Shown: positions 6,912 through 15,606, counted from the stretch's first letter. The stretch is DNA of 35,659 bases from Elusimicrobiota bacterium (GCA_016218575.1 JACRDN010000021.1:1-35659), one strand, 5' to 3'. Numbers and translations are program-made. Notes: generated by a model from the sequence alone, not told the origin.

Positions 6912-8888
6912 ATGCTCGAGCACGTCTATTTAATCCCTCTTATTCCTCTTCTGGCCGCGCCCATCATCCTGTTCTTCGGCAAGGAGGGGCCTCATTCCAA
7001 GATGCCCTACCTCGGCCTCGGCGCCATGGGCTTCTGCCTGGCCCAGTCCATCGGCATATTCGCCCAGGTCCTCGCCGGATCCCGCCATCTGCCCTACCAG
7101 GCCAATTGGAATTGGTTCGCCATGCCCGCGGACATGGGAGGAAAGGCCTTCTCCTACGACATGCCGATCGGCGTCCTCATCGATGGGCCGGCGGCCGTAA
7201 TGCTCGTGGTGGTGACCTTGGTGAGCTTCCTCGTCCAACTCTACTCCCTGGGCTACATGCACGGCGATCCGCGCTTCAAGCGCTATTACGCGTTCCTCTC
7301 CTTCTTCACCGCCTCCATGCTGGGCCTCGTCGTCTCGAGCAACCTCCTGGTCACTTTCTCCTGCTGGGAGCTGGTGGGCGTCTCCTCCTACCTCCTGATC
7401 GGCTTCTGGTTCGAGAAGCCCGCCCCGGCCTACGCCTCGAAAAAAGCTTTCATCACGACCAAGCTCGGAGACATGGGGCTCTACCTAGCCCTCCTTTTCA
7501 TCTTCGTGAGAGTGGGCTCCTTCCAAATCACCCAAATCCAGGAATTCGTCTCGCGCGGCTACATGGACTCGACAGCCGCCACCTTGATCGGCCTGGGGCT
7601 TCTCTGCGGGGCCGTGGGCAAATCCGCGCAATGGCCGCTATTCATCTGGCTTCCCGACGCCATGGAGGGTCCGACCCCGGTTTCCGCCCTCATCCACGCC
7701 GCGACCATGGTCGCGGCCGGCATTTACCTCGTGGCCAAGTGCTATTTCATTTACGCGGCGAGCCCCGTCGCCATGGAGGCCGCGGCGTGGGTGGGGCTCA
7801 CGACCGCGTTCCTCGCCGCCACCATGGCGCTAGTCGCCTACGACATCAAGAGGGTGCTCGCCTTCTCGACCGTCTCTCAACTGGGATTCATGATGTGCGC
7901 CTTGGGCTGCGGCGGCTACACGGCGGGACTCTTCCACCTCACCACCCACGCTTTCTTCAAGGCCCTCCTTTTCCTCGGGGCGGGCTCCGTCATCCACTCG
8001 GTGCATACCAACGACATGCGGCAGATGGGGGGACTCTCGAAAAAGATGCCGATCACCTTCACGACGATGTTCATCGGTACCTGCGCCATCGCCGGCATCC
8101 CCTTCCTGGCCGGGTATTACTCCAAGGACATGATCCTGGAAAAAGTTTTCGAGCACAATCGCTTCATGTTCGGGGTTCTGGCATTCACCGCCGCGCTTAC
8201 GGCTTTCTACATGTTCCGCCTGATCTTCCTGACCTTCCTGGGAACCGAGCGCGACCACGAGAAGCACCACCACGCCCACGAGTCCCCCTGGGCCATGACT
8301 TTCCCGCTCATGCTCCTGGCATTACTCTCCATCGTCTCCGGCTATCTCCTAGAGCGCCACCACATCTTCGCCGATTTGGTCCGTTTCGACATGCCCCATG
8401 AGCAAGCCGCGCATGGGGCCGCGCCCGCCGCGAGATTCATCGGGCTGGGGGTCACCGGCCTCGTCTTCTGTGCCATCGCGCTTGCCTGGGCCCTGTACCG
8501 GGACCCGGAGTTCAAGGCCGCGGAGGCCCTCAAGCAGCGCTTCCTCCTGGTTTTCAACCTCCTGGAGCAGCGCTACGGCTTCGACGCCCTTTTCTTGAGA
8601 CTGGTGGCCCTCTCCGACAAGATCGCGGCACTCGCATTTTGGTTTGACTCCAAGGTGCTCGACCAGTTCTTCATCGACGGATGGGGACTGCTCGCACGAA
8701 TCCTCTCTGAGATCAGCCATTTCTTCGACGCGGTTTTTATAGACCGCACCGTGGACGGCTTCGGGGGCTTAAGCGCGGACCTCGGAGCGGGCCTGCGCTC
8801 CTTGTCGAGCCGCGGCCAGGTCCAGGAATATTTGATGTACATCGCCGTGGCCGTGAGCCTTTTTGCCACCATGATCATATCCCGATGA
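6912..8888 (+). CDS. nuoL: NADH-quinone oxidoreductase subunit L
   Basis: This 658-aa antiporter-like subunit forms the distal end of the membrane arm, with about 16 transmembrane segments. The conserved core includes SYLLIGFWFEKPAPAYASKKAFI, the lysine-bearing GKSAQWPLFIWLPDAMEGPTPVSALIHAATMVAAG, and KRVLAFSTVSQLGFMM. A histidine-rich loop (ERDHEKHHHAHES, about 444-456) precedes the later helices. The C-terminal part runs through the amphipathic lateral helix and a final anchor helix (YIAVAVSLFATMII). Length is slightly above the E. coli protein (613 aa). Confidence 0.96.
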   Translation: MLEHVYLIPLIPLLAAPIILFFGKEGPHSKMPYLGLGAMGFCLAQSIGIFAQVLAGSRHLPYQANWNWFAMPADMGGKAFSYDMPIGVLIDGPAAVMLVVVTLVSFLVQLYSLGYMHGDPRFKRYYAFLSFFTASMLGLVVSSNLLVTFSCWELVGVSSYLLIGFWFEKPAPAYASKKAFITTKLGDMGLYLALLFIFVRVGSFQITQIQEFVSRGYMDSTAATLIGLGLLCGAVGKSAQWPLFIWLPDAMEGPTPVSALIHAATMVAAGIYLVAKCYFIYAASPVAMEAAAWVGLTTAFLAATMALVAYDIKRVLAFSTVSQLGFMMCALGCGGYTAGLFHLTTHAFFKALLFLGAGSVIHSVHTNDMRQMGGLSKKMPITFTTMFIGTCAIAGIPFLAGYYSKDMILEKVFEHNRFMFGVLAFTAALTAFYMFRLIFLTFLGTERDHEKHHHAHESPWAMTFPLMLLALLSIVSGYLLERHHIFADLVRFDMPHEQAAHGAAPAARFIGLGVTGLVFCAIALAWALYRDPEFKAAEALKQRFLLVFNLLEQRYGFDALFLRLVALSDKIAALAFWFDSKVLDQFFIDGWGLLARILSEISHFFDAVFIDRTVDGFGGLSADLGAGLRSLSSRGQVQEYLMYIAVAVSLFATMIISR

Positions 8889-8918
8889 AGGGGTGCGATT
8901 GACTATCGAGGAGCTTAT

Positions 8919-10379
8919 ATGAATCTACTGAGCCTGATCACTTTCATTCCGTTGCTGGGCGCGCTGTTCATCCTTTTCACCCCGAAGGAGAAGGAGAGAC
9001 TCATCCAAACGACAGCATTAGCCGCGGCGGGAGCGTCCCTCGCCCTGTCAATCATCCTCTATTTCCTATTCGACCGGACCACGCCGCAGATGCAGTTCAT
9101 GGAGCGGCTGCAGTGGATCCCGTCCCTCGGCATCAACTACGCCATGGGCGTTGACGGCCTTTCCTTCCCGCTCCTGCTTCTCACCACCTTCATGACATTC
9201 CTGGCCTTGGTGGGCTCGCTTGGGATCAAGGAGAGGATCAAGGAATACTTCTTCTGGTTCCTGGTCCTGGAGGTGGGGATGATCGGGGTCTTCGAGGCCT
9301 TGGATCTCGTCCTCTTCTACGTTTTCTGGGAGCTCACCTTGGTGCCGATGTACTTTCTCATCGGCATTTGGGGGGGGCCCAAGAAAGAGTTCGCGGCCAT
9401 CAAATTCTTCCTATACACCTTGGCCGGCTCGGTGTTCATGCTCTTGGCCATATTGGCCATCTACTTCAACACCAACCCGCACACCTTCGACATGCTCGCC
9501 CTCATGAAGGCCAACGCCCTGTGGAGCCAGAGGTTCCAGATCCTGGTATTCATCGGCTTCTACCTGGGATTCGCCATCAAAGTCCCGGCCTTCCCTTTCC
9601 ACACCTGGCTGCCCTTGGCCCACGTGGAGGCGCCCACGGCCGTGAGCGTGGTCCTGGCGGCCGTGCTCCTTAAAATGGGGGTTTACGGCCTCTTGCGGGT
9701 GTCCTACGCCATGCTCCCCCTGGGTTTTCAATGGTTCCTGCCCATTCTCATCGTGATCGCGGCCATAAACATCGTTTACGGCGCCCTCTGCGCCATGGCT
9801 CAGACCGACATGAAGAAGATGGTGGCCTACTCCTCGGTCAACCACATGGGCTACTGCCTTTTGGCCATCGCCGGGGTGACTGCCACCGGATTTTCCGGAG
9901 CCGTGCTCCAGATGATCAACCACGGCATCATCACTGGCTCGCTCTTCCTTTTGGTGGGGGTGATCTACGACCGCGCCCACACCCGCGACATCTCGGCCTT
10001 CGGGGGCCTCGCCGTGCGCGTCCCGGTGTTCGCGGGCCTGATGTTCCTGGCTTGCTTTGCCTCCCTAGGGCTGCCGGGCCTGGCGGGCTTTGTCAGCGAA
10101 TTTCTCTGCTTTCTCGGAGCCTTCGAGCGCTGGAAGGTCTACACCGCGGTCTCGGTGCTGGGAATACTGGCCACCGCGGCCTTCTTCCTGCGCATGATGG
10201 AGAAGGTCTTCCTCGGCCCCTTCAATCAGAAGTGGGCGGGGCTTGAGGACATGAGCGCGCGGGAGCTGACCTCCATCCTGCCCTTGACCGCTCTGACCAT
10301 CGTCCTGGGGGTCTGGCCGCGCTGGGCGCTCGACATCATGGACACGACCTTGATCCACATGGCCAATCTTTTCCGCTGA
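8919..10379 (+). CDS. nuoM: NADH-quinone oxidoreductase subunit M
   Basis: A 486-aa proton-pumping antiporter-like subunit. Diagnostic segments are YFFWFLVLEVGMIGVFEALDLVLFYVFWELTLVPMYFLIG with the key glutamate, GFAIKVPAFPFHTWLPLAHVEAPTAVSVVLAAVLLKMG with the lysine pair, and MVAYSSVNHMGY. A strong GAGGAG ribosome binding site (8908-8913) lies before the ATG in the 30-nt gap after nuoL. This is the largest gap inside the nuo block and the point where independent translation is best assured. Confidence 0.96.
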   Translation: MNLLSLITFIPLLGALFILFTPKEKERLIQTTALAAAGASLALSIILYFLFDRTTPQMQFMERLQWIPSLGINYAMGVDGLSFPLLLLTTFMTFLALVGSLGIKERIKEYFFWFLVLEVGMIGVFEALDLVLFYVFWELTLVPMYFLIGIWGGPKKEFAAIKFFLYTLAGSVFMLLAILAIYFNTNPHTFDMLALMKANALWSQRFQILVFIGFYLGFAIKVPAFPFHTWLPLAHVEAPTAVSVVLAAVLLKMGVYGLLRVSYAMLPLGFQWFLPILIVIAAINIVYGALCAMAQTDMKKMVAYSSVNHMGYCLLAIAGVTATGFSGAVLQMINHGIITGSLFLLVGVIYDRAHTRDISAFGGLAVRVPVFAGLMFLACFASLGLPGLAGFVSEFLCFLGAFERWKVYTAVSVLGILATAAFFLRMMEKVFLGPFNQKWAGLEDMSARELTSILPLTALTIVLGVWPRWALDIMDTTLIHMANLFR

Positions 10380-10385
10380 GGCCCC

Positions 10386-11816
10386 ATGTTCAACCTGCAT
10401 CTCATCTATCCGGAAATCCTCCTGAGCCTCATGGCTTTAGGACTGCTGATCGCGGAGCTCTTCGTGGCTCCCAAACATGGACGGCTGATGTATCATCTCG
10501 CCTGGCTGGTGTCCATCATTGCCCTCTGCGTGGTGGGATTTACCCTGTCCGACGCCTCCCATGCCCAGGGGATGGGAACGCTGTGGACGGTGGACCCCTT
10601 CAGCCAATTCTTCAAGATCATGATCCTCCTCATCACCGTGTTCTGCATTCTGATGGGGCTGGAGTACGAGGCCTTGCCGCCCCAGCACTCGGGAACCTTC
10701 GTCTGCCTCCTCCTTCTGGCCAGCTCGGGCCTCATGTTCCTGGTCTCCTCCGTGGATCTCCTCCTTACCTTCATCGCGCTCGAACTCGTCTCCATCTCCT
10801 CCTTCATACTGGCAGGCTTCGAGCGCCGCAATCCCAAATCCAACGAGGGGGCCATGAAATATTTCCTTTTCGGAGCCTTCTCCTCGGCCGTGATGGCCTA
10901 CGGCATCTCCCTCTTCTACGGCGCGACGGGGGGCACGAAGCTCATTGGCCTGGCTCAAACCAACGGGCCGGTTTTCATTCTCTCCATGCTCCTGATACTC
11001 CTTGGTTTCGGCTTCAAGGCCTCCATCGCTCCCATGCATTTCTGGGTTCCGGACGCCTACGAGGGGGCCCCGACTCCGGTCACGACCTACCTGTCCCTGG
11101 CCCCCAAGATCGCGACCTTGGGGGCGATGCTCCGCCTCTTCAGCGTGCTCCTTCCCATATCGGTCCTAGATCTTACCGTGCTCTTTTCGATACTGGCGGG
11201 GCTCACCATGATCGTGGGAAATTTTACCGCCTTCTTCCAGGAAAACGTCAAAAGGATGCTCGCCTACTCCTCGGTGGCCCAAGCCGGCTACATCCTGATC
11301 GGCATCGTCTCTGGAAACACCTTGGGGTTGGAAGGGGTGCTTCTCTACTCCTTCATTTATATCGCCATGAACCTGGGCGCCTTCGCCGTGACCCAGGCCG
11401 TGGCTCAAACAAGCCCCGAGCCCGGCCACGACCCCTATGGCCTTCAAGCCTTCAACGGCCTCTCCCGGCGCTCATTCGGCTTGGCCTTGGCCATGACATT
11501 CTTCCTTCTCTCCCTTTCCGGGATCCCCCCGATGGCGGGGTTTATCGGCAAGTTCTACATCTTTTCCTCCGCGGTCGAGACCGGGCATTACGGCCTGGCG
11601 GCCCTGGGTCTTGTCAACAGCGTGGTCTCCGTCTACTACTACATGCGCATCGCCTACCACATGTTTTTCGTGCCCTCAACCAACTCGACGCCCGTCTCGG
11701 TCGGCCCCTACCTCTACGGAAGCTTGGCCGTGGCCATAGCCGGAGTGCTCTTGTTTGGAATCTACCCGGAGCCCCTGATCGCCTCGGTGCAGGCCTCAGC
11801 GCATTATCTGCCATGA
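10386..11816 (+). CDS. nuoN: NADH-quinone oxidoreductase subunit N
   Basis: A 476-aa antiporter-like subunit with the family pattern: LLTFIALELVSISSFILAGFERRNPKSNEGAMKYFLFG, the lysine segment GFGFKASIAPMHFWVPDAYEGAPTPVTTYLSLAPKIA, and RMLAYSSVAQAGYILIG. It starts six bases after nuoM and completes the 11-subunit set. Genes for NuoE, NuoF and NuoG, which oxidise NADH in the 14-subunit enzyme, are not in this window. The stop overlaps the next small gene by 4 nt. Confidence 0.96.
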   Translation: MFNLHLIYPEILLSLMALGLLIAELFVAPKHGRLMYHLAWLVSIIALCVVGFTLSDASHAQGMGTLWTVDPFSQFFKIMILLITVFCILMGLEYEALPPQHSGTFVCLLLLASSGLMFLVSSVDLLLTFIALELVSISSFILAGFERRNPKSNEGAMKYFLFGAFSSAVMAYGISLFYGATGGTKLIGLAQTNGPVFILSMLLILLGFGFKASIAPMHFWVPDAYEGAPTPVTTYLSLAPKIATLGAMLRLFSVLLPISVLDLTVLFSILAGLTMIVGNFTAFFQENVKRMLAYSSVAQAGYILIGIVSGNTLGLEGVLLYSFIYIAMNLGAFAVTQAVAQTSPEPGHDPYGLQAFNGLSRRSFGLALAMTFFLLSLSGIPPMAGFIGKFYIFSSAVETGHYGLAALGLVNSVVSVYYYMRIAYHMFFVPSTNSTPVSVGPYLYGSLAVAIAGVLLFGIYPEPLIASVQASAHYLP

Positions 11817-12319
11817 ACAACAAGACAGCCTTCTTCGCAATCATGATTCTTTCTGTTGGAGCTCTTCACGCCGCCGCGGCCGCTCCCTCGCCGGCGCTCG
11901 ACCAGTTGGCCCTGGAGGCCGGGCGAGACCCCGGAGCGCTCACCGGGGCGGAAGGCCTCAAGGCCTCGGCCGGAACGGGTTTCACCGGAGGCGACCCGGC
12001 GCCGGCAGCAGCGCTAGCCTCGGAGCGCGCCGACGCCTGGGAGTTGGACATCCTAGGGGAAGGGGGGAGGAGCCCGGCTCCGAATTTGCGGGCGAACATC
12101 CCTCCTGTCGGTCAAGGGAAAAAAGCGGAGAAAGACAAGAAAAAATCCAGCCGAGCCAAGGAGGGCATCATCCCCTCCATGTACATCTACGGCGCCTTGG
12201 GGCTTGGGGCGCTCGCCACCGCCGCGGCCATATTCTTCTTTCCGCCGCTGTTATTCCTGGGGGGAGTCGGCGTCGGCATCGGCGGGCTTCTCTGGTACAT
12301 CAACAGCAAGTTTCAGTAA
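11813..12319 (+). CDS. Exported or membrane-anchored protein of unknown function at the end of the nuo operon
   Basis: The 168-aa product is not recognised. It has an N-terminal signal peptide (about 1-24, hydrophobic then AAAAAP), a low-complexity Ala/Gly/Pro-rich stretch (25-105), and a basic segment KKAEKDKKKSSRAKEG (about 103-118). Two adjacent hydrophobic segments end the protein (about 121-162, with FFFPPLLFLGGVGVGIGG). Its ATG overlaps the nuoN stop (ATGA), so it is translated from the same message. An accessory or assembly role for the membrane arm is possible but rests only on position. It ends overlapping the opposing gene by 7 bp, with no terminator visible. Confidence 0.75.
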   Translation: MNNKTAFFAIMILSVGALHAAAAAPSPALDQLALEAGRDPGALTGAEGLKASAGTGFTGGDPAPAAALASERADAWELDILGEGGRSPAPNLRANIPPVGQGKKAEKDKKKSSRAKEGIIPSMYIYGALGLGALATAAAIFFFPPLLFLGGVGVGIGGLLWYINSKFQ

Positions 12320-12840
12320 TAGCGGCTTGAAAAGCGCCGCACCCGAAACGCCGCCCAAAGTGCCAGCACTCCGCTCCAGCGCCATATCATGCCGCTCTGA
12401 AAATATGGGCTTGCTCCTTTCCTGAGGGCAAGCCCGGCTGTAAATAGCAGGACCCCGCAGAAAACCCACAATAGACGCGCAGTTTCGCGATCTGGCTGCG
12501 AGTTCCCTGTCCCCAGCCAGATCGTCGCGAACATGGATGATATTCCCAGCGCTATTAGGACGCCGGTTTCCAATGATAAGTCCCGCGCACCCACGATGGG
12601 AAAGCATGAAGCTCCGGCTAAAACCCCGCAGAGGATGAGCGCCGTCAATTGGGCCTTAAAGCCCTCGCCCCCGCGCCCCAGCCTCAAGAACACGCCGCTC
12701 CAAGAGAATGCCGCGGCGCCGATCCAATCCGATGAAGAGAATCCCAGGAAATGCCTTCCAAAGAATAGGAAGAAGAGGGCGAAAAATATGGCGTAGGTGG
12801 CGGTCGTGATTCTTAGGGGCTGCGCTACAGCTTCCGGCAT
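12313..12840 (-). CDS. Small integral membrane protein, function unknown
   Basis: A 175-aa protein with about five or six hydrophobic helices. Examples are ATYAIFFALFFLFFG near the start, AQLTALILCGVLAGASCFPIV, GVLIALGISSMFATIWLG, and LLWVFCGVLLFTAGLAL. No family is recognised. Its ATG overlaps the end of the upstream leftward gene by 16 bp, suggesting translation from the same message. The pattern of hydrophobic helices with charged loops favours a real gene over the opposite-strand frames. The coding sequence includes an 11-bp inverted repeat (12488-12498 with 12514-12524). Confidence 0.65.
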   Translation of the reverse strand: MPEAVAQPLRITTATYAIFFALFFLFFGRHFLGFSSSDWIGAAAFSWSGVFLRLGRGGEGFKAQLTALILCGVLAGASCFPIVGARDLSLETGVLIALGISSMFATIWLGTGNSQPDRETARLLWVFCGVLLFTAGLALRKGASPYFQSGMIWRWSGVLALWAAFRVRRFSSRYY

Positions 12841-13553
12841 ACCAGGAGCTGAAGGTAGGGGGCGTTGGTGCCCGCCACGGAGCCCGCGTTATTGTTGGTG
12901 GCCGTGATCCCTGTCGAAGCATTGTCGGTAACCTGAACATAGCCATTGGGTCCTGGAAAAGCCGCGCCTCTATTCTGCCAGGGCACGATGGTGTTATAAG
13001 CTCCCCCGTTGGCAAGATTGGCGCCCCAACCACCATGGCTGTGCTGCTGGTCGGTGATGGGATGCCAATGCCGCCCCGCCGCGCGATTTTCCAGATTCGA
13101 GAGGGCCGTTCCGGCGGTTCCGGAAAGGGCGCCTCCGGCGGGAAGCCCCACCAGGTAGCGCCCCCGAGCCGCGACCATGGGGGCCCAACCGCTGGGGCAG
13201 GAGGCCAGATCGAAGAACATCACGGCCCCCGTTGGGAGCAAGGCCTGCCAACTGGCCAGGCCGGCGGCGTCCGAGGTCAGGACCTTGCCGCTGCCCTGGC
13301 TGCCGTCCACGATCTTGACATCGCCGCGCACCTCAAGCTTCGCTCCGGGAGCGACGGTGCCGATGCCCACCGAGCCGGCGTCTCTGGCGAGATAAGCGTC
13401 GGCCGTGGTTATCATCTTGACGTAGACGCCCGACGGGGCCGGGTAATACGTCATCAAGGTCACGGACTCCGAGCCAAGGTCCTCGGCGGATGCCCCAAGA
13501 ATAAAGCACGCTAAAACCGCCGCCGCAGGATGGAAAGAAGACCCTGTTTTCAT
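12825..13553 (-). CDS. Secreted protein with MTYYPAP motif and phage-tail-collar-like C-terminus
   Basis: The 242-aa product has a signal peptide (about 1-23) followed by the motif SVTLMTYYPAPSGVYVKMITT, which I associate with a large family of elusimicrobial surface proteins. The next part, GSVGIGTVAPGAKLEVRGDVKI, resembles the repeats leading into tail-fibre or adhesin heads. The end, from PTGAVMFFDLASCPSGWAPM through RGRYLVGLP to APYLQLLVCRK, is like phage tail-collar domains that form trimers. It is probably an exported surface or pseudopilus-related protein, not a prophage gene, as no other phage genes are nearby. The start has GAGGAG (13562-13557) four bases before the ATG. Confidence 0.75.
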   Translation of the reverse strand: MKTGSSFHPAAAVLACFILGASAEDLGSESVTLMTYYPAPSGVYVKMITTADAYLARDAGSVGIGTVAPGAKLEVRGDVKIVDGSQGSGKVLTSDAAGLASWQALLPTGAVMFFDLASCPSGWAPMVAARGRYLVGLPAGGALSGTAGTALSNLENRAAGRHWHPITDQQHSHGGWGANLANGGAYNTIVPWQNRGAAFPGPNGYVQVTDNASTGITATNNNAGSVAGTNAPYLQLLVCRKL

Positions 13554-13564
13554 GCTCTCCTCGA

Positions 13565-13593
13565 AGTATAGGCCCCGCTTCAGCTCTTGTCAA
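13565..13593 (-). promoter_or_regulatory. Leftward half of a symmetric bidirectional promoter
   Basis: On the minus strand a perfect TTGACA (13593-13588) is followed after 17 bp by TATACT (13570-13565). Transcription should begin about 13558, only some 5 nt before the ATG, so most of the GAGGAG motif may lie outside the mRNA. Confidence 0.65.
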
Positions 13594-13615
13594 TGCGGCG
13601 ATTGCGATCTATACT
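13587..13615 (+). promoter_or_regulatory. Rightward half of a symmetric bidirectional promoter
   Basis: TTGTCA (13587-13592) is followed after 17 bp by TATACT (13610-13615), nine bases before the ATG at 13625. The -35 overlaps the opposing TTGACA by five bases, so both promoters share the core TTGTCAA. Confidence 0.65.
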
Positions 13616-13624
13616 ACGACGAAT

Positions 13625-14188
13625 ATGCCCCATGTCCTTCTCCCGATCGTTCTCGCCCTGGCCGCTTTCGGCCACGCCCAGACCAGGACTCTTTTCGACG
13701 ATAAAATCGCGGGAAAGGCCTTCGACTCGGCCCCCGAGGTTCCGCCTCGGCTATTCGCGGGAAGCTGGCAGCTGGAGGCGGAGGTCGAGGCGATCATGGA
13801 ACCCAACGGCCCCCAGACTTTCGTGGACCCGGGCGGCCTCAAGGACAAGTCGGGGCGTTCGCGCAGACTCGTCTTGAAAGCCGACGAAACGGGCTCCTTA
13901 TGGGTCAACATCAATAAAAGCACGCTCTCGGACGACGGCTACCGCATCGCGGTCCGGGTCCTGGGGCCCAAGCCCGAATACATCCCCGTCCGCGACCGCG
14001 ACCCCCGCACGCTTACCTTGCTCCTGCACTTCTCCGATTCGTGGGCTTACGGCGGCTACGGCTACGACAGGTACTGCGAGTGCCGCCTGCCCCGCCCCGG
14101 TCGAATGATCTGCAAGGTAAGGCTCGGCCATGACCCCGACTACAAGCAGCTCTTCTATTGGAGCCTGCGCAAGATCGCTTTCAATTAG
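13625..14188 (+). CDS. Secreted protein of unknown function
   Basis: A 187-aa protein with a clear signal peptide (about 1-18, cleavage after GHA). The mature part is rich in beta-prone segments (SWQLEAEVEAIMEPN, GRSRRLVLKADETGSLWVNI) and ends with two near-adjacent cysteines in RYCECRLPRPGRMICKV. No family is recognised. A YGGYGYDRY stretch (about 140-148) is notable. The promoter at 13587-13615 leaves only two or three bases of leader, so the message is probably nearly leaderless. It does not obviously belong to the catabolic operon that begins 29 bp downstream from its own promoter. Confidence 0.7.
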   Translation: MPHVLLPIVLALAAFGHAQTRTLFDDKIAGKAFDSAPEVPPRLFAGSWQLEAEVEAIMEPNGPQTFVDPGGLKDKSGRSRRLVLKADETGSLWVNINKSTLSDDGYRIAVRVLGPKPEYIPVRDRDPRTLTLLLHFSDSWAYGGYGYDRYCECRLPRPGRMICKVRLGHDPDYKQLFYWSLRKIAFN

Positions 14189-14202
14189 CTCGTCCAAAAA
14201 AA

Positions 14203-14211
14203 TGCTAGACT
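14203..14211 (+). promoter_or_regulatory. Extended -10 promoter giving a leaderless preT message
   Basis: TGC plus TAGACT (14206-14211) is followed by exactly six bases and then the GTG start codon at 14218. The +1 nucleotide would be the G of GTG. No Shine-Dalgarno sequence is present and no good -35 is seen. Confidence 0.5.
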
Positions 14212-14217
14212 CGGCGG

Positions 14218-15606
14218 GTGAGCGCCGAGTTGGAGCGCGTCTACCGCGAGAATTTCAAGGAAATAAAGCCGCCGCTCAAGCCCGAGGAGGCCCGGCTTGA
14301 GGCAAGCCGCTGCCTTTATTGCTACGACGCCCCCTGCGTGCGAGCCTGTCCGACCCACATAGACGTTCCCCGCTTCATCAAGCAGATCGCCTCCGATAAC
14401 CTCAAGGGCTCGGCCAAGACCATCCTCGAGGCCAACCCCCTGGGCCACTCCTGCGCCCGGGCCTGCCCCGTGGAAGTGCTCTGCGAAGGGGCCTGCGTCT
14501 ACCACGAGTGGCAGGATCATCCCATACAGATCGCCAAGCTCCAGCGCCGCGCCACGGATTACCTGCACGAGCTGGGGGGAGCCGGCCCGTTTAAGCCCGC
14601 GCCGGACAATGGGCATCGCGTGGCCGTGATCGGAGCGGGCCCGGCTGGGATTTCCTGCGCCGTGTACCTGCGCAGGCTCGGCTACGCCGTGACGATTTTC
14701 GAGAAAGAGAAGGTTCCCGGCGGCCTCAACACCTTCGGCATCGCCGAGTATAAGATGGGGCGAAAGGTCTCTCTGGCGGAAGCCAAGATGGCTTTTGCTT
14801 TGGGGGTAAAGCTCTCTTCAGGCAAGGAAGTAGGCAAGGACATATTGCCGCGAAGTCTCCTCGAGGACTTCTCGGCGATATTCATCGCCACGGGTCTCGG
14901 CTCCACCCAGCGCCTGGGCGTCCCGGGCGAGGACCTGCCCGGGGTTTGGGAGGCCCTCGCCTTCATCCGCCATGTCAAGAACCGCGAGCTTTCGGCCTTG
15001 GGCAGCAGCGCCTTGACCGTGGTGATCGGCGGGGGAAACACGGCCATAGACGCGGCCACCCAATCCAAGAGGATCGGAACCCCGCGTGTCGTCATGGCCT
15101 ACCGCCGCTCCGCCGCGGAGATGGGCGCCTACGGCTTCGAGTACGAACTCGCCAAGCAAGACGAGGCCGAGTTTCTTTGGAACTCCGCCCCCGTGCGCAT
15201 TATCGGCAGGAAGAAGGTCGAGGGAGTCGAGTTCCAAAAAACGCGGGTCAAAGGAGGAAAGCTCCACCTTCTCCCCGGTTCCCATTTCACCATTGCTTGC
15301 GATCGAGTCATCAAGGCCATCGGCCAAAGCCAGCTCCGCGATCTCGCCCAAGCCATGAATTTCAAGCTCGATAAAGACGGCAGGATCGCCGTCAACCCCG
15401 AGACTTTGCGGACCTCCGTTTCCAAGATCTTCGCTGGGGGGGACGCGATCAACGGCGGAAAGGAAGTGGTCAACGCCGCGGCCGACGGCAAGCGCGCCGC
15501 GCTCGCCATCCACCGCTTCCTGATGCCCGCGGCCGAGCTCTCCCCGGAGAACCGCTACTGGGCGCGAACCATCGAGAGCCGCCCAGCCGAGGCCCTCCAT
15601 GCCTGA
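14218..15606 (+). CDS. preT: NAD(P)-dependent dihydropyrimidine dehydrogenase subunit PreT
   Basis: A 462-aa GltD-like flavoprotein that passes electrons from NAD(P)H to PreA for reduction of uracil and thymine. The N-terminal iron-sulfur domain shows two Cys groups: Cys32, 35, 40, 44 (CLYCYDAPCVRAC) and Cys79, 83, 89, 93 (SCARACPVEVLCEGAC). An FAD motif, VIGAGPAGISCAVYLRRLG, starts near 137, and a nucleotide motif, VIGGGNTAIDAA, lies near 268. Size and order match the family. The start is a GTG without a ribosome binding site, consistent with a leaderless message. It heads the pyrimidine operon and overlaps preA by 8 nt. Confidence 0.92.
   Translation: MSAELERVYRENFKEIKPPLKPEEARLEASRCLYCYDAPCVRACPTHIDVPRFIKQIASDNLKGSAKTILEANPLGHSCARACPVEVLCEGACVYHEWQDHPIQIAKLQRRATDYLHELGGAGPFKPAPDNGHRVAVIGAGPAGISCAVYLRRLGYAVTIFEKEKVPGGLNTFGIAEYKMGRKVSLAEAKMAFALGVKLSSGKEVGKDILPRSLLEDFSAIFIATGLGSTQRLGVPGEDLPGVWEALAFIRHVKNRELSALGSSALTVVIGGGNTAIDAATQSKRIGTPRVVMAYRRSAAEMGAYGFEYELAKQDEAEFLWNSAPVRIIGRKKVEGVEFQKTRVKGGKLHLLPGSHFTIACDRVIKAIGQSQLRDLAQAMNFKLDKDGRIAVNPETLRTSVSKIFAGGDAINGGKEVVNAAADGKRAALAIHRFLMPAAELSPENRYWARTIESRPAEALHA

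Noticed and set aside
12533-12796. Rightward open frame opposite the small membrane protein
   Set aside because: Its translation is a low-complexity shadow; the leftward frame has clear transmembrane helices and a translationally coupled start.
12825-13553. Prophage remnant
   Set aside because: Only the C-terminus is collar-like; a signal peptide and absence of other phage genes argue for a cellular surface protein.
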